DNA of 64,000 nucleotides from Pelagerythrobacter marensis (GTDB lineage Bacteria > Pseudomonadota > Alphaproteobacteria > Sphingomonadales > Sphingomonadaceae): positions 2,093,001 through 2,157,000 of the forward strand of contig NZ_CP011805.1 in the NCBI RefSeq assembly GCF_001028625.1. Direction: 5' to 3'. How positions within the stretch are numbered: the stretch's first letter is position 1; every line of letters begins with the position of its first letter. The notes beneath the pieces are model-generated. The model ran no database searches and had not been told where the DNA came from. It was given only the letters and a program-made list of their open reading frames with translations. The translations under genes were made by a program, and so were the position numbers. Shown in pieces: positions 60,540 through 64,000 of the stretch.

Positions 60540-61241
60540 ATGACCGCGAACAAGCCCGGCGATCCCACCACCCTCAACCGACTGTACGGCCGCAGCCAGG
60601 GCAAGCCCCTGCGCAAGGGCCAGGCCGACCTGATCGACAATCTGCTGCCGCAGATCGCCGTGCCCGAAGATGGGCCGGTTACGGCGGAGCGTCTGTTCGG
60701 CGACGATCGCCCGCTGCATTTCGAAATCGGGTTCGGCGGCGGAGAGCACCTGGCCTACCGCGCGGATCTGCTGCCCGATCACGGCTTCATCGGGGCCGAA
60801 CCGTTCGTCAACGGCGTCGCCCAGGCTCTGGTCCACGTTCGCGACGGGGCGCTCGGCAACGTGCGGCTGCATCTGGGCGACGCGCTGGAGGTGCTGCGCC
60901 GCGTGCCCGATGGCGCGCTGACGATGCTCTATCTGCTCCACCCCGACCCCTGGCCCAAGGCCCGCCATGCCAAGCGGCGCATGATGAACGATGGACCGGT
61001 GGAAATGTTCGCCGCCAAACTGAAGCCGGGCGGCGAATTCCGCTTCGGCACCGATCACCCCGTTTACCTGCGCCACGCCCTGTCGGTCATGCGCCGCCAT
61101 ACCGACACCTTCGAATGGCGCGCCGAAGGCCGGAAAAGCTGGGAGGATCGGCCCGGCGGCTGGTGCGAAACCCGCTACGAAACCAAGGCCCGCGAAGTGT
61201 ACGGGCACGAAGTCTGGTACTATCGGTACCGGCGTCGCTAG
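60540..61241 (+). CDS. trmB: tRNA (guanine-N7-)-methyltransferase
   Basis: 233 residues. Methylates G46 in the variable loop of tRNAs. The SAM motif is FEIGFGGGEHL and FIGAEPFVNGVA, and the LHPDPWPKARHAKRRMM block contains catalytic and substrate residues. An in-frame start further upstream would add a non-homologous leader. It is a stand-alone copy; in many relatives trmB follows metK, which lies 14 kb away here. Confidence 0.95.
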   Translation: MTANKPGDPTTLNRLYGRSQGKPLRKGQADLIDNLLPQIAVPEDGPVTAERLFGDDRPLHFEIGFGGGEHLAYRADLLPDHGFIGAEPFVNGVAQALVHVRDGALGNVRLHLGDALEVLRRVPDGALTMLYLLHPDPWPKARHAKRRMMNDGPVEMFAAKLKPGGEFRFGTDHPVYLRHALSVMRRHTDTFEWRAEGRKSWEDRPGGWCETRYETKAREVYGHEVWYYRYRRR

Positions 61242-61266
61242 ACCGCCAGGGTTTCCCCGAAATCCG

Positions 61267-62397
61267 CTATCTTGAGGGCCGGTACGCGCGGTCACTGCGC
61301 CGTCGACGTCGCCACCACAGCAGATAGCCCGAGATGCACAGATAGGCTGTGACGAGGCCCGCCAGCGTTACGACGAGCCGCCCGGCCAGTCCGAAGGCAT
61401 GGCCGGAGTGCAATGCGTATTGCCAGATGAAGAACGTATCGCCTGCACTGTCGCCGGCATCGTGTCGCTGGGCGGTGATTTCGCCGGTTTCCATATCGAC
61501 ATAGGTCCACAACCTCCCCTGGTTGTCGACATCGCGCTGGTCGAAGGTTCGCACGGCATAGAGGCCGACTTCGGGATGCGGACGCACGCTGTGCACCGCG
61601 GCGCGGTCTGGCGTCACGCGGGCTATCGCAGAGTCGAAGCTAATCGGATTGGCCGGCGGTTCGCGCTCCTGCATTCCGTAATGCAGGCGTTCGCTTATCG
61701 GCGAGACGGTTTCGACCACCTCGCGGCTTTCCATCGGGAAGGACAGCGTCGCGCCTGTCAGCGCCAGCATCCCGGTAACCGGCCATAGCCAGATTCCGCT
61801 CGCGCGATGGCGGTCCCATATGCGACGCAGCGAGCCCGCATGTCCGCCAATCCTGAAGGCGCTCAATGCACCGCGCAATCGCGGGAAGGCGAGCGGGAGC
61901 GACAGGAAGTGATCGAGCAGCCACACAAGCGCGATCAGGCCGACGAATATCACCCCGCTCTCCCCGGCCATCAAATCGGTGTGAAGGCCGTAAAGCAGGT
62001 CCGGCAGATGGTGCCGGTGCAGGCTGATCGCCCCGCTTTCGCGCCAGCCGGCCAGCTCTGCCGTGATCGGATCGACGAACACCTGAACAGCACGGAATGA
62101 GCCATCCGGCAGCGATTGTCGTCCAAGCAGCCAATGGGTCCGATCCGGTTCCTGCGCGAGCAGGATATTGCCCGGCTCGAACCCCGGCAGTGCCTCCTTC
62201 GCGCGCGAGACCACCTGGTCGACAGGTGCCGCCTGACCTGCCGAGCCGGACGCGTGGCGCAAGTCCGGGTTCAGCAGTCCATCCAGCTCGTCATACCAGG
62301 CAATCGCGCAGCCGGTGATTGCCAGCAGCATGAGCCACACCCCGCCAAGGATTCCGAACCAGCGATGCCAGAACCGGAAGGCGGGGCGTGTGCGCAT
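61267..62397 (-). CDS. PepSY-associated TM protein (iron-uptake related)
   Basis: 376 residues with four membrane segments in a PepSY_TM arrangement: FRFWHRWFGILGGVWLMLLAITG near the start, WHRHHLP-like ISLHRHHLPDLLYGLHTDL, and RIWDRHRASGIWLWPVTGMLAL, plus a C-terminal pair. Members of this family sit beside siderophore receptors and include ferric-siderophore reductases. The ATG overlaps the receptor stop by one base (TGATG), so it is translated with it. Confidence 0.9.
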   Translation of the reverse strand: MRTRPAFRFWHRWFGILGGVWLMLLAITGCAIAWYDELDGLLNPDLRHASGSAGQAAPVDQVVSRAKEALPGFEPGNILLAQEPDRTHWLLGRQSLPDGSFRAVQVFVDPITAELAGWRESGAISLHRHHLPDLLYGLHTDLMAGESGVIFVGLIALVWLLDHFLSLPLAFPRLRGALSAFRIGGHAGSLRRIWDRHRASGIWLWPVTGMLALTGATLSFPMESREVVETVSPISERLHYGMQEREPPANPISFDSAIARVTPDRAAVHSVRPHPEVGLYAVRTFDQRDVDNQGRLWTYVDMETGEITAQRHDAGDSAGDTFFIWQYALHSGHAFGLAGRLVVTLAGLVTAYLCISGYLLWWRRRRRSDRAYRPSR

Positions 62398-64000
62398 CAG
62401 AAGCGGATCGACGCGCCGAGGCGGATGTTACGGCCCGGCTCGTTCACGCCGCGCACGATCCCGTAATCGGGAATCGCGGTGTAGTCGCCAACACTGGCAT
62501 GGGCGATGCACGTCTCGTCGAACAGATTGTAGATCGCCGCCAGCACCTCGAACCGATCCGTACCGAAGGGCCGCCAGCGGGCGAACAGATCGACCGTGGT
62601 GTAACCGGGTTTGTCGATGAATTGCGTGGACGGGACGTAACCCAGATCCTGATCGCGGAACAGAACCTCCAGGTCATCCACCCGCTCGAACCGGGTCAGG
62701 CTGGCTTCGAACCCCAGGGCGCGCGAAGGGTCGAACGTGGCGCTGACGTTCCATTGATCGCCCAGCGTGTTGCCCAGCGCAAGGTGTTCGTAACCGTTCA
62801 CCGGCATGCCGTTCAGTTCGGGGTTGTAGTGGTTATAGAAACCGTCGATCCCGAACGCGCCGAAGCGATAGCCTGCGCGCAATTCGAACCCTTCCGAGCG
62901 GAATTCGCCGACGTTCTCGTAAAACGTGTTGTTCTGCGGCGGGGCGCCGGTCCGGTCGCGATAGAGCTGATCGAGAACCACATCCTCGATTTCCATCCGG
63001 TAGTAGGCGGCCGAAGCGTACAAGCCATCGCGATCGTAGACGAGGCCCGCCTCGATATTGTTGACCTTTTCCGGGCGCAGGTCGGGTTGCAGGATCGCCC
63101 AGGCGGCGTTGTGCTCCAGCGTGAAGGCGTCGCCGATCTCCTTGCCGCGGAAAGCCTCGGCATAGCCGATGTTCGCGACAAGACCGGGCACGAGCTCGTA
63201 ATTGGCACCGGCATTGAACGACACGCCGTCGCTATCCGCGCCCCCGCCATAAGTGACCAGGTCGAGGCTGTAGTTGTCGTAGCGCGCGCCAAAGCTGACC
63301 AGCAGCCGCTCGGTCACTTGCCACCGGTCCTGCACATAGATGCCGAACAGCTCACCCTCTTCGGTAAAACGTCCGATCGCAGGGTCCCATGCCCAGGGCT
63401 GCCACATTGCCGGATCGCCGAGATAGGCGCTGGTCACGCTGTCGTTCCGGTATTCGACCCCAGTGGTGACATCGTGCGCCCCGAGGGCGAGGTTGAGACG
63501 CACGTCACCGCCCCAGTTTTCGATATCAGCACCGTAAAGGCCCCAGCGGTCGAAGCGGTCGAGTTCGAATTCGGCCTTCGACCAGTATCCGGTGAGTTCG
63601 AGACCAATCGGGCCGCCGCCGTCATAGCGGTAGTTCGCGATCGCCGTGCGGCGCTGCGCCTGCGCGGGGAACAGCGGATCGCCTTCGAGCACCGGCCAGT
63701 TGGGCCGTGCGCCGAACTCGCCCTTCTCTTCCCGCTGTTCGTAGCTGAGCGAGAAATCGTGACCCAGGCCGACATTGCCGCCAATCTTCACGAAGCCGAC
63801 ATTCTGCTCCGCTCCGCTGCCCGGCACGGTGTTGCCGTCGCCGTCCTCGTACGGATCGCGGTTCTGATGCACGTAGGAGGCAATGATCCCGACATCGCCT
63901 GCGATCCGGCCATAGGCCGTGCCGGACAACTTGTAGCCATCGTTGGAGAACCAGCCGGCGCGCCCGATTGCGCCGAAATCGCGGCCCGGTTCGAGCAAGT
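62397..64000 (-). CDS. TonB-dependent receptor (N-terminus beyond window)
   Basis: At least ~534 residues, the C-terminal half and more of an outer-membrane beta-barrel: alternating amphipathic strands (for example ASYVHQNRDPYEDGDG and LELTGYWSKAEFELDRF) and the terminal SIRF ending in Phe typical of outer-membrane barrels. The plug domain and TonB box lie outside the window. The sequence resembles siderophore/heme-type receptors; ligand unknown. Coupled to a PepSY protein downstream. Confidence 0.92.
   Translation of the reverse strand, partial: LLEPGRDFGAIGRAGWFSNDGYKLSGTAYGRIAGDVGIIASYVHQNRDPYEDGDGNTVPGSGAEQNVGFVKIGGNVGLGHDFSLSYEQREEKGEFGARPNWPVLEGDPLFPAQAQRRTAIANYRYDGGGPIGLELTGYWSKAEFELDRFDRWGLYGADIENWGGDVRLNLALGAHDVTTGVEYRNDSVTSAYLGDPAMWQPWAWDPAIGRFTEEGELFGIYVQDRWQVTERLLVSFGARYDNYSLDLVTYGGGADSDGVSFNAGANYELVPGLVANIGYAEAFRGKEIGDAFTLEHNAAWAILQPDLRPEKVNNIEAGLVYDRDGLYASAAYYRMEIEDVVLDQLYRDRTGAPPQNNTFYENVGEFRSEGFELRAGYRFGAFGIDGFYNHYNPELNGMPVNGYEHLALGNTLGDQWNVSATFDPSRALGFEASLTRFERVDDLEVLFRDQDLGYVPSTQFIDKPGYTTVDLFARWRPFGTDRFEVLAAIYNLFDETCIAHASVGDYTAIPDYGIVRGVNEPGRNIRLGASIRF

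Overview
The window is 64 kb of GC-rich (roughly mid-60s percent) chromosome from an alphaproteobacterium. The best fit is a sphingomonad, probably Erythrobacteraceae. The evidence is a CtrA response regulator, an HWE-type histidine kinase, DUF4167/DUF1244/DUF2312 (UPF0335) proteins, a candidate SahR-type palindrome before metK, ubiquinone synthesis (ubiG), and TonB-receptor/PepSY iron genes. The assignment rests on gene content only. I found no rRNA, tRNA, CRISPR array, prophage or insertion sequence. The region is almost entirely core chromosome with a few accessory genes.

Layout. 0-13 kb: a cut PilZ gene, lysC (TTG start) divergent from ubiG, glpQ with an ArsC-like gene, ruvC/ABM/yebC with a 32-codon membrane ORF overlapping the yebC stop, a GNAT of AAC(3)-I type, YbjQ, a stress-type SDR, UPF0335 and DUF1244 genes, pyk, a short CDF transporter with altered metal ligands, a gltX paralogue and a META-like lipoprotein. 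13-25 kb: rpoC and rpoB on the minus strand. A small cassette on the plus strand (42-aa peptide, DUF2975 protein, XRE regulator) preceded by ATATCG operator-like palindromes and an acidic lipoprotein separate them from rplJ-rplL, also on the plus strand. The usual rplJL-rpoBC operon is therefore split and divergent. 25-34 kb: lipo-cytochrome c, MATE exporter, groES-groEL (promoter, CIRCE, and a switch-like inverted repeat between the two genes), a DUF305-LVIVD fusion, a host-attachment family protein, a beta-lactamase-like serine hydrolase and an Ala/Asp/Glu lipoprotein.

34-45 kb: polA coupled to a CHASE3-HWE histidine kinase, an MscS channel, an archaeal/eukaryotic-style CDC48 ATPase, a 432-bp gap with an orphan terminator that hints at a small RNA, then scoA, a HAD-phosphatase-like lipoprotein, scoB and a CaiB-type CoA-transferase. 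45-52 kb: a long minus-strand run hisS-prfA-prmC-DUF4167-lnt-metK, i.e. translation, lipoprotein maturation and methyl-donor supply. 52-64 kb: ppa, a BON-MscS fusion, pmbA, a small membrane protein, lptB-rpoN, ctrA with GTTAAC sites upstream, a TauE-family exporter, trmB, and a TonB receptor (cut by the window end) coupled to a PepSY membrane protein.

Several neighbours fit together functionally: PrmC methylates the GGQ loop of PrfA encoded next to it, GroES/GroEL share a CIRCE-controlled promoter, ScoA/ScoB form one enzyme, and receptor plus PepSY protein suggest siderophore-iron uptake. The points most worth following up are the DUF2975/XRE cassette lodged between the split rpoBC and rplJL halves, the mutually exclusive hairpins between groES and groEL, the putative sRNA near 41.5 kb, the overlapping micro-ORF after yebC, and a dispersed ~95-bp palindromic repeat present at 5.5 and 50.9 kb.
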